In this document: positions 40,918-50,331 of the stretch, in pieces
Numbering within the stretch: the first letter of the stretch is position 1
Layout of the letters: each line of letters starts with the position of its first letter
DNA from: Polaribacter haliotis
GTDB taxonomy: Bacteria; Bacteroidota; Bacteroidia; Flavobacteriales; Flavobacteriaceae
Direction: 5' to 3'
NCBI RefSeq assembly: GCF_014784055.1
Contig: NZ_CP061813.1
Span: 2,676,001-2,740,000 of the forward strand
DNA: 64,000 nucleotides
Position numbers and translations under genes: made by a program
Notes under the pieces: generated by a model
What the model saw: only the letters and a program-made list of their open reading frames with translations
What the model was told of the DNA's origin: nothing
Databases searched by the model: none

Positions 40918-42363
40918 ATGGCATGTGGAAGTTGTGGTACAACAGAAAATGGCGTACCAAAAGGATGTAAGAGTAATGGTAATTGTGGTAGTGGAACCTG
41001 TGGAAGTGGTAGTAATAAATTAGCCGTTTTCGACTGGTTGTCTAATATGACGTTGCCAAGTGGACAAGAAAGATTTAATATTTTCGAAGTACGTTTTAAA
41101 AACGGAAGGAAACATTTTTATAAAAATCCAGATAATTTAACCATAACAATGGGCGATATTGTTGCTGTGGAAGGATCTCCAGGACACGATATTGGTACAG
41201 TTTCTTTAGCAGGAGAATTGGTAAAAGTGCAAATGAAAAAGCGCAAAATTACTGAAGATCACGAAGATGTTAAGAAAATCTACAGGAAAGCGAGTCAAAG
41301 AGATATCGATATTTGGCAACAATCTAGAGCTAAAGAAGAAGAAACACAAAGAAGAGGAAGAGAAATTTTAGGACGTTTAGGTTTGCAAATGAAACTCTCG
41401 GATGTAGAATATCAAGGAGATGGAAACAAAGCTACTTTCTATTATACAGCAGATACTCGTGTAGATTTTAGACAGTTAATTAGAGATTTTGCAAGTGCAT
41501 TTTCTATTCGTGTAGAAATGAAACAAGTAGGTGCAAGACAAGAAGCAGCCAGATTAGGTGGTGTTGGTTCTTGTGGAAGAGAGTTGTGTTGTTCGACTTG
41601 GCTAACAGATTTTAGAAAAGTATCTACGTCTGCTGCTCGTTATCAACAATTGTCTTTAAATCCGCTGAAATTAGCAGGACAATGTGGAAAATTAAAGTGC
41701 TGTTTAAATTTTGAATTAGACACGTATTTAGATGCTTTAAAAACGTTTCCAAAACAAGATTTAGTTTTAAAAACAGAAAAAGGAGAAGCTGTTTTTGTAA
41801 AGATGGATATTTTTAAACAACATCTTTGGTACACCTACAAAGAAGAGCGTTTCAAATGGTTTCGTTTGACTTTAGATCAAGTTTTAGAAATTATCGACTT
41901 GAATAAAAATAACGAGAAATCTGCAACGTTAGAAGAATATGAATCGGATGTTGAGGTTCCTGTAAAAGTAGATTTCGAAGACGCAGTTGGGCAAGATAGT
42001 TTAACACGTTTCGATGTTCCAAAAACGAGCAAGCGTAGAAGAAACAACAGAAATAAAAATAAGAAAAAACCTGTTGGAGCAGTTGCAAATAAAAAGCAGC
42101 CGAATCCTAATCAGAATAGGAAACCTGCTGCAAAACAACAGCAAAAACCGAAACCAAGACCAAACCCGAATGCAAAACAAAATCAGCCAAAAGCTGAAAA
42201 CGGAAAGCCAAAACCTAAACCTAGACCAAGGCCAAATCCGAATGCAAAATCAGATGAAAGTCAACCAAAAGGTGAAGTAAAAAAGACAAACAAACCAAGA
42301 AGAAATAATAGAAATCGTAAAAATAATAATCCGAACAATGCTGGGGATTCCGAAAAGAAATAA
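40918..42363 (+). CDS. ricT: RicT-like PSP1-domain protein with cysteine-rich N-terminus
   Basis: A 481-residue protein. Residues 1-32 are Cys/Gly-rich (CGSCG, GNCGSGTCG). The PSP1 domain (about 55-330) has the conserved GSCGRELCCSTWL and GQCGKLKCCLNFELD clusters. Residues ~375-481 are a low-complexity Lys/Pro/Asn/Arg tail (repeats of KPKPRPNPNAK). In Bacillus, the homologue YaaT/RicT joins RicA and RicF in an Fe-S complex affecting RNA processing; in Bacteroidota the partner proteins are not obvious, and the role is unknown. The 3' end overlaps gldH by 26 bp and PBP1A follows, a gene order I recall as conserved in Flavobacteriia. Confidence 0.88.
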   Translation: MACGSCGTTENGVPKGCKSNGNCGSGTCGSGSNKLAVFDWLSNMTLPSGQERFNIFEVRFKNGRKHFYKNPDNLTITMGDIVAVEGSPGHDIGTVSLAGELVKVQMKKRKITEDHEDVKKIYRKASQRDIDIWQQSRAKEEETQRRGREILGRLGLQMKLSDVEYQGDGNKATFYYTADTRVDFRQLIRDFASAFSIRVEMKQVGARQEAARLGGVGSCGRELCCSTWLTDFRKVSTSAARYQQLSLNPLKLAGQCGKLKCCLNFELDTYLDALKTFPKQDLVLKTEKGEAVFVKMDIFKQHLWYTYKEERFKWFRLTLDQVLEIIDLNKNNEKSATLEEYESDVEVPVKVDFEDAVGQDSLTRFDVPKTSKRRRNNRNKNKKKPVGAVANKKQPNPNQNRKPAAKQQQKPKPRPNPNAKQNQPKAENGKPKPKPRPRPNPNAKSDESQPKGEVKKTNKPRRNNRNRKNNNPNNAGDSEKK

Positions 42364-42841
42364 AGTCCTTTTTCTAGTTATAATATCGATTTTTCTAATT
42401 TCTTGTGATGGAAAAACAGAATTTAATCAATATAAATCAATAGAAAATGGTTCTTGGAAAGCAAATGAAAAGGTGTTTTTTACCTTTGATGTAAAAGATA
42501 CAATTCAAGAGAAAAATTTGTTTATCAACATAAGAAATAACAACGATTTTGAGTTTAGTAATTTGTATGTAATCACAGAATTAATGTTTCCAAATGGAAC
42601 AGAAGTTGTAGATACTTTGCAATATGAAATGGCAGATGTTTCAGGACATTTTTTAGGAAACGGATTTACAGAAATAAAAGACAACAAATTATTTTATAAA
42701 GAAAATAAAATATTTCCCATTTCCGGAGAATATCAATTTAATATTCGACAGGCAATGAGAAAAAATGGCGAAGTAAATCCAATACCTTTTTTAGAAGGAA
42801 TTACAGATGTTGGGTTTAGTATTGAAAGAATAAACGAATAA
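42338..42841 (+). CDS. gldH: Gliding motility lipoprotein GldH
   Basis: A 167-residue lipoprotein with lipobox LISC (Cys23). FNQYKSIENGSWKANEKVFFTF, read in parts, and the end NPIPFLEGITDVGFSIERINE match GldH of Flavobacterium, which is needed for gliding motility; its molecular role is not defined. The ATG at 42338 lies inside the end of ricT in another frame (26-bp overlap) and PBP1A starts one base after its stop, so the three genes form a tight operon. Confidence 0.9.
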   Translation: MLGIPKRNKVLFLVIISIFLISCDGKTEFNQYKSIENGSWKANEKVFFTFDVKDTIQEKNLFINIRNNNDFEFSNLYVITELMFPNGTEVVDTLQYEMADVSGHFLGNGFTEIKDNKLFYKENKIFPISGEYQFNIRQAMRKNGEVNPIPFLEGITDVGFSIERINE

Positions 42842-42842
42842 A

Positions 42843-45113
42843 ATGGCAAAAGTAAAAACAACAAATTTTAAAAAATACATAAAATGGTTCTGGGGAATCG
42901 TTTTAGGAGGCTTTGGATTCTTAATATTATTATTTTTATTTGCTTCTTGGGGTTGGTTAGGAGCTTTACCAACTTTCGAAGATTTAGAAAATCCAGAAAC
43001 AAACTTAGCAACAGAAGTTATTTCTATAGATGGAAAAACAATTGGTAAATATGCTACAGAAAATAGAACTCCAATACATTATAACGAATTACCTCAAAAT
43101 TTGGTAAATTCTCTGGTAGCAACAGAAGACGAGCGTTTTTACGAGCATTCTGGAATAGATTTTAGAGGAACTGCAAGAGCAGTTTTAAAACCAGGAAGTG
43201 GTGGTGCAAGTACAATTACACAACAGTTGGCGAGAATGCTATTTACTGGAGAGAAGTCAAGAAATAAAATAGTAAGAGTTTTTCAAAAAGTAAAAGAATG
43301 GGTAGTTGCTACAAAATTAGAAAGACAATACACTAAGAAAGAAATTATTGCAATGTACTTAAATAAGTACGACTTTTTAAATCAGGCAGTTGGTATTCGT
43401 TCAGCTGCAAGAATTTACTTTGGAAAAGAACCAAAAGAATTAAAATTGGAAGAGTCTGCTATGTTAGTAGGGATGTTAAAAAATTCTTCTTATTTTAATC
43501 CTTTAAGAAGAGAAGCGAAAGTAAAACAACGTAGAAACGTAGTTTTAAAACAAACCAATAGAAGTGGTTTTATTACAGAAATCGAAAAAGATTCATTACA
43601 ACAATTACCATTAGACATTAATTATACTCCAGAAAGTCATAATGAAGGTTATGCCACTTATTTTAGAGGACATTTACAAAAAGTAATGCGAAAATGGGTG
43701 CAAAGTCATCCAAAACCAAGTGGCGAAGAATACGATATTTTTAAAGATGGTTTAAAAATTTATGTAACCATAGATTCTAGAATGCAACAATATGCAGAAG
43801 AAGCTGTACAAGAACACATGGCAAATTTGCAAAACTATTTTTTTAAAGAGCAAGAAAAAAATAAAACTGCGCCTTTTTACGATATCGAAAAAAGTGATAT
43901 CAATGCAATTTTAGAAAGAGGAAAGAAAAATTCCGACAGATATAAACGCTTAAAGATTGCAGGAAAACCTTCGAAATATATAAATGAAGTATTCAAAAAG
44001 AAAACTAAAATGAGGGTGTTTTCTTACAAAGGAGATATAGATACAATTATGTCGCCAATAGATTCAATTAGATATTACAAATATTTTTTAAGATCTGGTT
44101 TGTTGTCCATAGAACCTCAAACAGGTCATATAAAAGCGTGGGTTGGTGGTGTAAATTACAAACATTTTAAATTCGATGCTGTAGAACAACAAAAACGACA
44201 AGTAGGATCTACTTTTAAACCATTTGTATACGCAACTGCAATTAATCAATTAAAGTTATCTCCTTGCGATCAATTTCCGAATGTACCATACATGATTCCT
44301 AAAGGTAAATATGGAATTCCAGAAGATTGGCAACCAAAAAATTCAACAGAACAATATGGAGGAATGTTAACTTTAAAAGATGGTTTGGCAGGATCTGTAA
44401 ATACAATGTCTGCTAGATTAATTGACATGGTTACTCCAGAAAATGTGGTGCGTTTGGCTAAAGCAGCAGGAATCGAAAGCGATGTTCCAGCAAATCCTTC
44501 AATTGCTTTAGGAGCTGTAGATTTATCGTTATTAGAAATGGTAAGTGCATATTCTACATTTGCAAATAGAGGTTTGCGAGTTAGCCCAATGATAATTACA
44601 AGAATCGAAGATAAAAATGGAACCGTTTTAGAAGAATTTACGCCAGAAACGAAAGAGGTTTTAAGTGAAGAATCTGCTTATGTAGTTTTAAATTTATTAG
44701 AAGGAGTTACACAATCTGGTTCTGGAGTTCGTTTGCGTTTGCCTTGGAAAAAACCAGGGTATGTTACAGGACATCCTTATAAATTTTCCAATGCAATTGC
44801 TGGGAAAACAGGAACCACTCAAAATCAATCAGATGGTTGGTTTATGGGAATTGTACCGAATTTAGCAACTGGAGTTTGGACGGGTGGAGAAGATAGATCA
44901 ACGCATTTTGCAGGCATTGCAAAAGGACAAGGAGCAACCATGTCTTTGCCTTCTTGGGCTTTATTTATGCAAAAATGTTATGCAGATAAAACCTTAAAAA
45001 TAAGCAAGGAAGATTTCGAAAAGCCAGATAATTTATCTATCAATATAAATTGTAAGGATGCTAAAAAAGAAGGAGATAAAGAAGAAGTACCTGAAGAAGA
45101 TACAGATTTTTAA
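42843..45113 (+). CDS. Bifunctional penicillin-binding protein 1A
   Basis: A 756-residue class A PBP that polymerises and crosslinks peptidoglycan. One N-terminal membrane helix (about 14-36) is followed by the GT51 transglycosylase domain (ATEDERFYEHSGID with the catalytic Glu, STITQQLARML, EIIAMYLNKYDF) and a transpeptidase domain with S456-T-F-K459, SVN at SGSVNTMSA and KTGTT. The acidic C-terminus ends EEVPEEDTDF. It is translated from an operon with ricT and gldH, linking wall growth and a gliding lipoprotein at the transcript level only. Confidence 0.95.
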   Translation: MAKVKTTNFKKYIKWFWGIVLGGFGFLILLFLFASWGWLGALPTFEDLENPETNLATEVISIDGKTIGKYATENRTPIHYNELPQNLVNSLVATEDERFYEHSGIDFRGTARAVLKPGSGGASTITQQLARMLFTGEKSRNKIVRVFQKVKEWVVATKLERQYTKKEIIAMYLNKYDFLNQAVGIRSAARIYFGKEPKELKLEESAMLVGMLKNSSYFNPLRREAKVKQRRNVVLKQTNRSGFITEIEKDSLQQLPLDINYTPESHNEGYATYFRGHLQKVMRKWVQSHPKPSGEEYDIFKDGLKIYVTIDSRMQQYAEEAVQEHMANLQNYFFKEQEKNKTAPFYDIEKSDINAILERGKKNSDRYKRLKIAGKPSKYINEVFKKKTKMRVFSYKGDIDTIMSPIDSIRYYKYFLRSGLLSIEPQTGHIKAWVGGVNYKHFKFDAVEQQKRQVGSTFKPFVYATAINQLKLSPCDQFPNVPYMIPKGKYGIPEDWQPKNSTEQYGGMLTLKDGLAGSVNTMSARLIDMVTPENVVRLAKAAGIESDVPANPSIALGAVDLSLLEMVSAYSTFANRGLRVSPMIITRIEDKNGTVLEEFTPETKEVLSEESAYVVLNLLEGVTQSGSGVRLRLPWKKPGYVTGHPYKFSNAIAGKTGTTQNQSDGWFMGIVPNLATGVWTGGEDRSTHFAGIAKGQGATMSLPSWALFMQKCYADKTLKISKEDFEKPDNLSININCKDAKKEGDKEEVPEEDTDF

Positions 45114-45172
45114 TTCTGATTTTATGTAGAGTTTTAAATCGTGAGTTTGTTTAAAGATAAAACACAAATTAT

Positions 45173-45874
45173 ATGATTAACAAAAAAGTAGAGAACGTTC
45201 AAGAAGCATTAAAAGGTGTTAAAAGTGGAATGACTTTTATGTTAGGAGGTTTTGGATTGTGTGGAATTCCAGAGAACACAATTGCGGAATTGGTAAAACT
45301 AAATGTTAGAGACGTAACTTGTATTTCTAACAATGCAGGAGTAGACGATTTTGGTTTAGGTTTATTATTACAAGGAAAGCAAATTAAAAAAATGATTTCT
45401 TCTTACGTTGGCGAAAACGATGAATTTGAAAGACAAATGTTGTCTGGAGAATTAGAGGTAGAATTAACGCCACAAGGAACTTTAGCAGAAAAATGTAGAG
45501 CAGCACAAGCTGGTTTTCCTGCATTTTATACACCTGCAGGTTTTGGAACTGAAGTTGCAGAAGGAAAAGAAACACGAGAATTCGATGGAAAAATGTACGT
45601 TTTAGAACCAGCTTTTAAAGCCGATTTTGCATTTGTAAAAGCATGGAAAGGAGATGCAGCTGGGAATTTGGTTTTTAAAGGAACTTCAAGAAATTTCAAT
45701 CCGAATATGTGTGGAGCTGCAACAATTACAGTTGCAGAAGTAGAAGAAATGGTAGAGGTTGGCGAGTTAGATCCAAACAACGTGCATATTCCAGGAATAT
45801 TTGTACAACGTATTTTTCAAGGAAAAGATTATGAAAAAAGAATTGAACAGAGAACTGTAAGACAAAAAAATTAA
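45173..45874 (+). CDS. scoA: Succinyl-CoA:3-oxoacid CoA-transferase subunit A
   Basis: A 233-residue class I CoA-transferase alpha subunit. It moves CoA from succinyl-CoA to acetoacetate (or a related 3-oxoacid). Markers are [19 protein letters not shown] (glycine-rich CoA loop), [15 protein letters not shown] and [22 protein letters not shown]. Subunit B follows after 92 bp that include a palindromic repeat. With subunit B and a small membrane protein gene it likely forms one transcript used in ketone-body or leucine catabolism. Confidence 0.93.
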   Translation: MINKKVENVQEALKGVKSGMTFMLGGFGLCGIPENTIAELVKLNVRDVTCISNNAGVDDFGLGLLLQGKQIKKMISSYVGENDEFERQMLSGELEVELTPQGTLAEKCRAAQAGFPAFYTPAGFGTEVAEGKETREFDGKMYVLEPAFKADFAFVKAWKGDAAGNLVFKGTSRNFNPNMCGAATITVAEVEEMVEVGELDPNNVHIPGIFVQRIFQGKDYEKRIEQRTVRQKN

Positions 45875-45877
45875 GTC

Positions 45878-45903
45878 TGTCATTCCTGCGAAAGCAGGAA
45901 TCC
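45878..45903. repeat. Short palindrome (TGTCATTCCTGCGAAAGCAG type)
   Basis: ATTCCTGC-GAAA-GCAGGAAT is a perfect 8-bp hairpin with a GAAA tetraloop, the core of a short repeat seen between genes in many bacteria. Here it sits 4 bp after scoA, inside the scoAB gene pair. Confidence 0.7.
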
Positions 45904-45966
45904 ATTGTATATATTTAATACCTTATTATAGATTGCTGTTTTCGCAGTAATTATTAAATTAAAATT

Positions 45967-46620
45967 ATGTTAGACAAAAACGGAATAGCAAAAAGAATTG
46001 CACAAGAAGTTCAGGATGGTTTTTACGTAAACTTAGGAATTGGAATTCCTACGTTGGTTGCTAACTATGTTCGAGATGATATTGAGGTTGAATTTCAAAG
46101 TGAAAATGGAGTTTTAGGAATGGGACCTTTTCCTTTCGAAGGCGAAGAAGACGCAGATATTATAAATGCTGGGAAACAAACCATTACAACAATGCCAGGA
46201 GCAAGTTTTTTCGATTCTTCTATGAGTTTTGCTATGATTCGTGGTAAACACGTAGATCTTACAATTTTAGGAGCGATGGAAGTTGCCGAAAATGGAGATA
46301 TTGCCAACTGGAAAATCCCCGGAAAAATGGTGAAAGGAATGGGTGGAGCTATGGATTTAGTGGCTTCTGCAGAAAATATTATTGTGGCAATGATGCACAC
46401 AAACAAACGTGGAGAATCTAAAATTTTGAAGAAATGCTCACTTCCATTAACAGGTGTTGGCTGCGTAACAAAAGTGGTTACTAATTTAGCTGTTTTAGAA
46501 GTTAAAAATAATGAGTTTCACTTATTAGAAAGAGCCCCAGGAGTTTCTGTGGAAGTAATTCAAAACGCTACAGAAGGAACTTTGGTTGTAAATGGAGAAA
46601 TACCAGAAATGAATATTTAA
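45967..46620 (+). CDS. scoB: Succinyl-CoA:3-oxoacid CoA-transferase subunit B
   Basis: A 217-residue beta subunit of the CoA-transferase. The catalytic glutamate is E46 in VEFQSENGVLGMGP, which forms the glutamyl-CoA thioester; NLGIGIPTLVANY and GAMEVAENGDIANWKIPGK are family blocks. Partner of scoA upstream; the next gene begins one base after its stop. Length and residues are normal. Confidence 0.94.
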   Translation: MLDKNGIAKRIAQEVQDGFYVNLGIGIPTLVANYVRDDIEVEFQSENGVLGMGPFPFEGEEDADIINAGKQTITTMPGASFFDSSMSFAMIRGKHVDLTILGAMEVAENGDIANWKIPGKMVKGMGGAMDLVASAENIIVAMMHTNKRGESKILKKCSLPLTGVGCVTKVVTNLAVLEVKNNEFHLLERAPGVSVEVIQNATEGTLVVNGEIPEMNI

Positions 46621-46621
46621 A

Positions 46622-46849
46622 ATGAATTTATTCAAAAAAATATATTGGTTAATCTATCCAATTTTAATTGTTTTATTTATGATGATTTTCGATCAAATTT
46701 ATAAAACAGATAATTTCGTGTTAAAAGGAGGAATTAGTGCTGTTTTGGCATTTATTATTTCACCAAGAAAAAGAATAATTCAGACGCAAACTGGAAAAAT
46801 AAAACAGATTACTTGGATTTTTTTAAAGAAACCAGTAATTATAGAATAA
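46622..46849 (+). CDS. Small hypothetical membrane protein downstream of scoB
   Basis: A 75-residue protein with two predicted helices (about 8-25 and 33-48), then a basic C-terminus (SPRKRIIQTQTGKIKQITW). It starts one base after scoB, so it is cotranscribed. I do not recognise a family; its coding signal is supported by the tight spacing, codon use like the neighbours and no overlap with other frames. Confidence 0.7.
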   Translation: MNLFKKIYWLIYPILIVLFMMIFDQIYKTDNFVLKGGISAVLAFIISPRKRIIQTQTGKIKQITWIFLKKPVIIE

Positions 46850-46898
46850 TTTAGAGAATGAGTTTTCTTCCCTTTAGGAAGAAATAAAGATGGGCTTA

Positions 46899-47663
46899 AT
46901 GAAAATAATATCATACAACGTAAACGGAATTAGAGCAGCAATAAAAAAGGGATTTTTAGATTGGTTAGAAGCTGCAAATCCAGATGTAATATGCATTCAG
47001 GAAACGAAAGCTCAAGAAGATCAATTAGATCTAGAAGCTTTTAAAAAAGCGGGTTATCCATATAATTATTTTTATTCTGCACAAAAGAAAGGATATTCTG
47101 GAGTGGCTATTTTTAGTAAGAAAAAACCAAATAATATAGTTTTTGGAACAGGAATTGAAACGATGGATTTCGAAGGTAGAAACCTTAGAATAGATTTCGA
47201 CGAAGTTTCGATAATGAGTCTCTATTTACCTTCTGGAACAAATCTACAGAGATTGGATTTTAAGCTAAATTTTATGGCAGAATTTCAAGAATACATTAAC
47301 GATCTTCGACAAGAAATTCCGAATTTGGTTATTTGTGGCGATTATAATATTTGCCACGAAGAAATAGACATTCACAACCCAAAAATGAAAGGAGTTTCTG
47401 GTTTTTTACCAGTAGAAAGAGAATGGATTGGAAATTTTATAGACTCTGGTTTAATAGATAGTTTTAGGCATTTAAATAAAGATTTGCAACAATATTCTTG
47501 GTGGAGTTACAGAGCAAATTCTAGAGCAAATAATAAAGGTTGGCGATTGGATTATGCAATGGTTACAGAACCGTTAAAAGACAAAATTTCGAGAGCGTAT
47601 ATTTTATCTGAAGCAAAACATTCCGATCATTGCCCAATTGTTGTTGAGTTAGATTTAAATTAA
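46899..47663 (+). CDS. xth: Exodeoxyribonuclease III / AP endonuclease
   Basis: A 254-residue Xth-type enzyme of base-excision repair. Signatures: KIISYNVNGIRAA with the metal Asn, CIQETKAQ (catalytic Glu), YSGVAIFSK, SLYLPSG, VICGDYNICHEEID (Asp/Asn pair), RLDYAM and SDHCPIVVEL (final Asp-His). I use the ATG at 46899 because the fold begins with this strand; an in-frame ATG at 46890 has a better AGGAAG upstream and is equally possible. No terminator is clear; a small hairpin CCTCGA...TCGAGAGG follows at 47673-47692. Confidence 0.94.
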   Translation: MKIISYNVNGIRAAIKKGFLDWLEAANPDVICIQETKAQEDQLDLEAFKKAGYPYNYFYSAQKKGYSGVAIFSKKKPNNIVFGTGIETMDFEGRNLRIDFDEVSIMSLYLPSGTNLQRLDFKLNFMAEFQEYINDLRQEIPNLVICGDYNICHEEIDIHNPKMKGVSGFLPVEREWIGNFIDSGLIDSFRHLNKDLQQYSWWSYRANSRANNKGWRLDYAMVTEPLKDKISRAYILSEAKHSDHCPIVVELDLN

Positions 47664-47737
47664 AAAATGTTTCCTCGAATGAAATCGAGAGGTTATATTT
47701 AGGTCTCAACTGCGCTCTACCAGACATTACTAATTTT

Positions 47738-49219
47738 ATGAAAAAAATAATTATATTTTTATTGTTTTCTGCAACTATTTTAGCACAAGAAAACGACTCA
47801 ATTCCACAAAAAATAACACAGGCAGATTTATTTTCAGATTACGATATCGTTTTGATTGATAGTTTGTTAATGAATTCTAAATACAAGTCTCCTTTATACG
47901 AAACTGCAACTTATATTCTTAAAGATGCAGTAGATAAAGATGTTTCTTCTGTTGAATTATCTACAGAAATTTTAAAAGAAAGACTTCAAAAAATAGATGC
48001 AAAAACCCCATTTCATTTAGCTTACAATCCTGCATTAGAAAAAGTAATTAAATCGTATTTAAAATATCGAAAAAGATATTATCCAGCATTAATGGCAAAA
48101 GCGGAATATTATTTTCCAATGTTCGAAAAGCATTTAGACCAATATGATATTCCATTAGAAATGAAGTATCTGGCAATTGTAGAATCTACTTTAGATCCAA
48201 CAGCTAAATCGAGAGTTGGTGCTACTGGTTTGTGGCAATTTATGTACGCAACAGGAATTCAATATAAATTAAAGGTAAGTTCTTATGTAGATGAGCGCCA
48301 AGACCCATTAAAATCTACGATTGCTGCTTGTAAATATTTATCTGATTTATTTAATATTTTTGGAGATTGGGATTTGGCTTTAGCAGCTTACAATTCAGGC
48401 CCTGGAAACGTTTCAAAAGCGATAAAACGTTCTGGAGGTTACAGGAACTATTGGAATATTCGTCCTTTTTTACCAAGAGAAACTGCAGGTTATGTTCCTG
48501 CTTTTTATGCGACAATGTATTTGTTTGAATATCAAAAAGAACACGAGTTAATTGCAGATGCACCTCAAATTCGTCATTTCGAAACAGATACCATTCATGT
48601 AAAAAAAACAATCACTTTCGATCAAATTTCGGAAACAACTGGAATCAGTTCAGAATTAATTCAATTATTAAATCCGTCTTATAAATTAGATGTAATTCCT
48701 TATGTAGTAGGAAAAAATTATTCGCTTACGTTACCTAGAAAAAATACGTTTCAGTTTTTAGACAAAGAGCAAGAAATTTATGCTTTGGCAGAAAATGATG
48801 CTTCTAAAAGAGAAAAACCGCTTCCAAAATATTTCGAGATGGATAAAAGAATCCGTTACAAAGTAAGAAGTGGAGATTTTTTAGGAAAAATAGCAAATAA
48901 ATTTGGGGTTCGAGTAAGCGATTTAAAAAGATGGAATCGTTTAAAAACAAGTCGTTTAAAAATTGGGCAAAGATTAAGTGTTTACCCTAAAAAGATAGCA
49001 ATAGCAAAGAGTTTTTCGAAAAAATCTTCTCAAAAGGTAGCTTCAAAAAACACAAAAAAAGGAGATTTTGAAACTTATACAGTTAAAAAAGGAGATTCTT
49101 TATGGATAATTTCAAGAAAATATAAAAATGTTTCTATTGACCAAATTAAAAAGTGGAACAATATTTGGAGTGTTAAAAGTTTAAAACCTGGAACAAAACT
49201 TAAAATTTATAAAAGCTAA
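47738..49219 (+). CDS. Lytic transglycosylase (MltD-like) with two LysM domains
   Basis: A 493-residue exported enzyme. Signal peptide MKKIIIFLLFSATILAQ is followed by an SLT/MltD catalytic domain (about 135-260) with Glu149 in AIVESTLDPTAKSRVGATGLWQFM, read in parts, and LALAAYNSGPGNV. Two LysM peptidoglycan-binding modules lie at about 370-420 (YKVRSGDFLGKIANKFGV) and 445-492 (YTVKKGDSLWIISRKY). It should cut glycan strands in the periplasm. A DUF4837 lipoprotein gene follows after 3 bp, so they are likely one operon. Confidence 0.93.
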   Translation: MKKIIIFLLFSATILAQENDSIPQKITQADLFSDYDIVLIDSLLMNSKYKSPLYETATYILKDAVDKDVSSVELSTEILKERLQKIDAKTPFHLAYNPALEKVIKSYLKYRKRYYPALMAKAEYYFPMFEKHLDQYDIPLEMKYLAIVESTLDPTAKSRVGATGLWQFMYATGIQYKLKVSSYVDERQDPLKSTIAACKYLSDLFNIFGDWDLALAAYNSGPGNVSKAIKRSGGYRNYWNIRPFLPRETAGYVPAFYATMYLFEYQKEHELIADAPQIRHFETDTIHVKKTITFDQISETTGISSELIQLLNPSYKLDVIPYVVGKNYSLTLPRKNTFQFLDKEQEIYALAENDASKREKPLPKYFEMDKRIRYKVRSGDFLGKIANKFGVRVSDLKRWNRLKTSRLKIGQRLSVYPKKIAIAKSFSKKSSQKVASKNTKKGDFETYTVKKGDSLWIISRKYKNVSIDQIKKWNNIWSVKSLKPGTKLKIYKS

Positions 49220-49222
49220 ATC

Positions 49223-50206
49223 ATGAAAAAAATATTTACACTTTTTGCAATTTCAATATTTTTATTATCCTGTACAGGAAACGATAAATTCGTTTTAAGA
49301 GGCTCTGTTGGAAAAATTAATAAAGTTATGGTCGTTACAAAAGCTAGCGATTGGAATGGAGATTTAGGAAAAGAAATTAGAAATTCGTTTGGAGAGTTAA
49401 TGGTAGGTTTACCACAACCAGAACCAATATTATCTGTATCTCAGATTGCACCAAATGGTTTTGGTAGCATGATGAAAGTGAATAGAAATATTTTAATAAT
49501 TGGAGAAAGCGATCAAGAGAAATTTTACATTAAAAAGAATGTTTATGCAAAGCCACAAACTATAATTTACGTGTATGGTACAGATGATGCAAGTGTAATT
49601 AAAATGTTTAAAAAGTACGAAAAGCAAATACTAGATGCGTATATCGAATCGGATATAGAAATGACGCAAGGTCTTTTTAGTTCTAGAAAAATTGATAACG
49701 CCAACTATAAAACCCTAACTAATTTAGGAGTTTCTTTTACCATTCCAGATAATTTTAAAACTGTAGACGATACAGGAGAGTTTTTATGGTTAAGACAACA
49801 TTTAACAAGCGGAATTGCTAAAACAGGTAGTAATAATATTCTAGTGTACTCTATTCCTTTAATAGATGAAGAAAAAGTTGGAGAAAATATTGTTTCTGTT
49901 AGAGACAGTATTGGAGAAAAATACATTCCTGGCTCAGACCAAGAAACAATGCACATGATTACAGAGGAAGCTTATACTCCTTTTACATCAGAAGTAAAGT
50001 TAGCTGGTAAAAAAGCATACGAAACAAGAGGTAAATGGGAAGTAAAAAACGATTTTATGGCAGGACCATTTGTAAACTATTCTGTAATTGATAAAAAGAA
50101 CAATAGAGTAATTGTTTTTGAAGGATTTACATATGCACCTTCAGTAAATAAAAGAGCATTTCTTTTTGAATTAGAAGCGATTGGAAAATCGATGCAAATT
50201 AAATAA
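49223..50206 (+). CDS. DUF4837-family lipoprotein
   Basis: A 327-residue lipoprotein with lipobox LLSC (Cys17). Two similar-looking halves follow: residues ~30-150 (INKVMVVTKASDWNGDLGKEI and TIIYVYGTDD) and ~170-325 (FSSRKIDNANYKTLTNLGVSF and NDFMAGPFVNYSVID). The pattern matches DUF4837, known only from Bacteroidota and without a known function. It starts 3 bp after the MltD-like gene, suggesting a role at the cell wall. Ends at a strong hairpin terminator. Confidence 0.82.
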   Translation: MKKIFTLFAISIFLLSCTGNDKFVLRGSVGKINKVMVVTKASDWNGDLGKEIRNSFGELMVGLPQPEPILSVSQIAPNGFGSMMKVNRNILIIGESDQEKFYIKKNVYAKPQTIIYVYGTDDASVIKMFKKYEKQILDAYIESDIEMTQGLFSSRKIDNANYKTLTNLGVSFTIPDNFKTVDDTGEFLWLRQHLTSGIAKTGSNNILVYSIPLIDEEKVGENIVSVRDSIGEKYIPGSDQETMHMITEEAYTPFTSEVKLAGKKAYETRGKWEVKNDFMAGPFVNYSVIDKKNNRVIVFEGFTYAPSVNKRAFLFELEAIGKSMQIK

Positions 50207-50234
50207 GTTTACTAATATTTTATAAAAATAAATT

Positions 50235-50269
50235 AAAACTCAAAAGAATTTCTTTTGAGTTTTTTTTTG
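50235..50269 (+). terminator. Rho-independent terminator after the DUF4837 gene
   Basis: Perfect arms AAAACTCAAAAGAA and TTCTTTTGAGTTTT followed by a T run. Confidence 0.85.
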
Positions 50270-50299
50270 TAACTAATTTATTGTCAAAAACTTATTTCT

Positions 50300-50307
50300 T
50301 ATATTTG
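50300..50307 (+). promoter_or_regulatory. Promoter of the DUF1761 gene (TATATTTG, -33 TTG at 50281-50283)
   Basis: TTG, 16 bp, TATATTTG, 25 bp before the ATG at 50332. The longest open frame starts with this very TTG and is therefore rejected. Confidence 0.6.
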
Positions 50308-50331
50308 GCATTCAACCAAAACTTTTTTATC

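Noticed and set aside
47673..47692. Terminator after xth (CCTCGA...TCGAGAGG hairpin)
   Set aside because: The stem is short and there is no T run; it looks more like a decayed palindromic repeat end (TCTCAACTGCGCTC follows).
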